Assembly: GCF_000983115.1 (NCBI RefSeq)
Contig: NZ_CGIH01000027.1
Coordinates: forward strand, 124,001-188,000
Source: Syntrophomonas zehnderi OL-4
Lineage (GTDB): Bacteria; Bacillota; Syntrophomonadia; Syntrophomonadales; Syntrophomonadaceae
Reading direction: 5' to 3'
DNA: 64,000 nt
This document shows positions 63,018 to 64,000 of the stretch, piece by piece. Position 1 is the first letter of the stretch. Each line of letters opens with the position of its first letter. A program made the position numbers and the translations under genes. Below the pieces are notes generated by a model. It saw nothing but the letters and a program-made list of their open reading frames with translations. It did no database searches and was not told the origin of the DNA.

Positions 63018-64000
63018 ATGATGAAGACGATTATTTTTGGCTTAATTGGTTTTATAGGTGTCGCTGTTATAGCTTTGCTGACCTTAAGCGGCGCTTTTGT
63101 AAAACCCGCCTACCTGGAACCATGGGAAAAAGACTACCCACAAAAATTTGCCGATCCTAGAATCCAGCTTGCGGCACATGGGCTGCTGGCAGCCAACGGT
63201 CATAATATGCAGCCATGGAAAATACGTCTGAAAGAGGATGACCCCAGGGTATTCTACTTATATGCCGACAGTGACCGCTTAACCAAAGAGGTAGATCCTT
63301 TGGCGCGGCAAGCCATGATTACACAAGGCACCTTTTTAGGCTATATCAATATGGCCGGAAAAAAATTGGGTTATAAAACGGATATAATACTGTTTCCGCA
63401 AGGCGGCTATGACGAGCAGAGATTGGCGGAGAGTATGAGTGCCATGCCGGTTGCCCAAATTACGCTTGCCAAGGAAACTCCCGCAAGCGCACCTTTTTAT
63501 GATTATATGTTTTGGCCGGAAACCAACCGGGCACCCTATCAGTCAACCAGGTTGAGTGCGGAACAGATTAAAGGGCTGAAAAATATTAATAGAGATGACG
63601 ATATGTCTATAAGATTTTTTCAGGATAAAGAAAACCTAGACAAATTGAGAAGTTATGCCATGCAAGGAGCCACCATAGAAGCAGGTGTGAACCGCGTTAT
63701 GCAAGAATCAGAGACTATCTTTCGTGCCAATGAATACCAGAAAAACCAATATCGTTATGGCTTTTCCATCGAAGGGCAGGGTAATTCTGGAATTATGAAG
63801 CATCTTATGCAGGGTCTGGTCACGCTTTTTCCCTCATTGAACAGCGGCAAACCGGCAGCTGATTTATTTATTCAGTCTACGCAGACAGCCGTAGATAACA
63901 CGCCCGTTTATACCATGATTATTTCCAAGGATAATACGCGTGTCAATCAGGTAAAAAGCGGAATGCTTTACAGTGAAATGATACTGGCAGCGCATCAGCA
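63018..64000 (+). CDS. Acg-like nitroreductase-family protein, 3' end outside window
   Basis: The frame opens at ATG 63018 (AGAAAGGA nine bases upstream) and is still open at the window end, giving 327 residues. An N-terminal anchor (about 4-26) precedes a nitroreductase-like domain with LAAHGLLAANGHNMQPWKI, the FMN-contact start, and DPLARQAMITQGTFLGYINM. This is the layout of Acg-type membrane-anchored FMN proteins. Substrate and partner are unknown. It is probably in the same unit as the membrane protein upstream. Confidence 0.85.
   Translation, partial: MMKTIIFGLIGFIGVAVIALLTLSGAFVKPAYLEPWEKDYPQKFADPRIQLAAHGLLAANGHNMQPWKIRLKEDDPRVFYLYADSDRLTKEVDPLARQAMITQGTFLGYINMAGKKLGYKTDIILFPQGGYDEQRLAESMSAMPVAQITLAKETPASAPFYDYMFWPETNRAPYQSTRLSAEQIKGLKNINRDDDMSIRFFQDKENLDKLRSYAMQGATIEAGVNRVMQESETIFRANEYQKNQYRYGFSIEGQGNSGIMKHLMQGLVTLFPSLNSGKPAADLFIQSTQTAVDNTPVYTMIISKDNTRVNQVKSGMLYSEMILAAHQ

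Overview
The window looks like part of a chromosome from an anaerobic, endospore-forming Gram-positive bacterium (Firmicutes, class Clostridia; a Syntrophomonas-like lineage is my guess, not shown by the sequence). The evidence is a pnp–deacetylase–M16 protease–YmxH order like that of sporulating Firmicutes, a YyaC-type germination protein, a sporulation-type histidine kinase, a T-box, a c-di-AMP riboswitch, strong GGAGG ribosome sites with many TTG/GTG starts, and clostridial-type nif genes. I see no phage, IS element, plasmid or CRISPR array.

Layout. 1-9 kb: 3' end of pnp, then cell-envelope and sporulation genes (VanW-like, polysaccharide deacetylase, D-Ala-D-Ala carboxypeptidase, M16 protease), dut, a YmxH-like gene, a thioredoxin-like protein lacking its cysteines, and a lipoprotein. 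9-17 kb: SEC-C methionine aminopeptidase with an AraC-type regulator, a SIMPL protein, a lactate permease, a MerR regulator, a metallophosphoesterase, a multicopper oxidase and tRNA-Ala. 17-29 kb: MEDS/PAS histidine kinase, CapA-like protein, isochorismatase-like hydrolase, enoyl-CoA hydratase, a second-type EF-G with an attenuator-like leader, an ECF sigma/anti-sigma pair, a YqxD-like protein and an Mrp ATPase. 29-41 kb: a 3D-domain wall protein, glutamate 2,3-aminomutase under a c-di-AMP riboswitch, YjbQ, tRNA-Lys, a phasin-like/ABC1 pair, an alanine T-box with alaR-alaT, and a beta-CASP nuclease. 41-51 kb: a DnaD-like/DnaB-like cassette, then paaK-hisC-yyaC-iorA-iorB-nfo. 52-61 kb: a minus-strand nitrogenase operon nifH-nifI1-nifI2-nifD-nifK-nifE-nifN-nifB ending in an AnfO-family gene. 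61.5-64 kb: amidase, membrane protein and an Acg-like nitroreductase cut by the window end.

How parts work together. The nif operon encodes the Fe protein, MoFe protein, two PII-type post-translational regulators, the NifEN scaffold and NifB, so it can make and switch off nitrogenase. Its leader holds terminator-like hairpins, and one 13-base motif plus hairpin recurs before nifE. The riboswitch–aminomutase pair points to beta-glutamate made as an osmolyte when c-di-AMP falls. The T-box with a GCC specifier matches an alanine-synthesis operon. PaaK and IorAB, with HisC between them, fit oxidation of aromatic 2-oxo acids to aryl-CoA.

The most noteworthy observations are the c-di-AMP-controlled glutamate aminomutase, the repeated nif RNA element, AnfO in a Mo-type nif cluster, the EF-G leader and a composite dispersed intergenic repeat.
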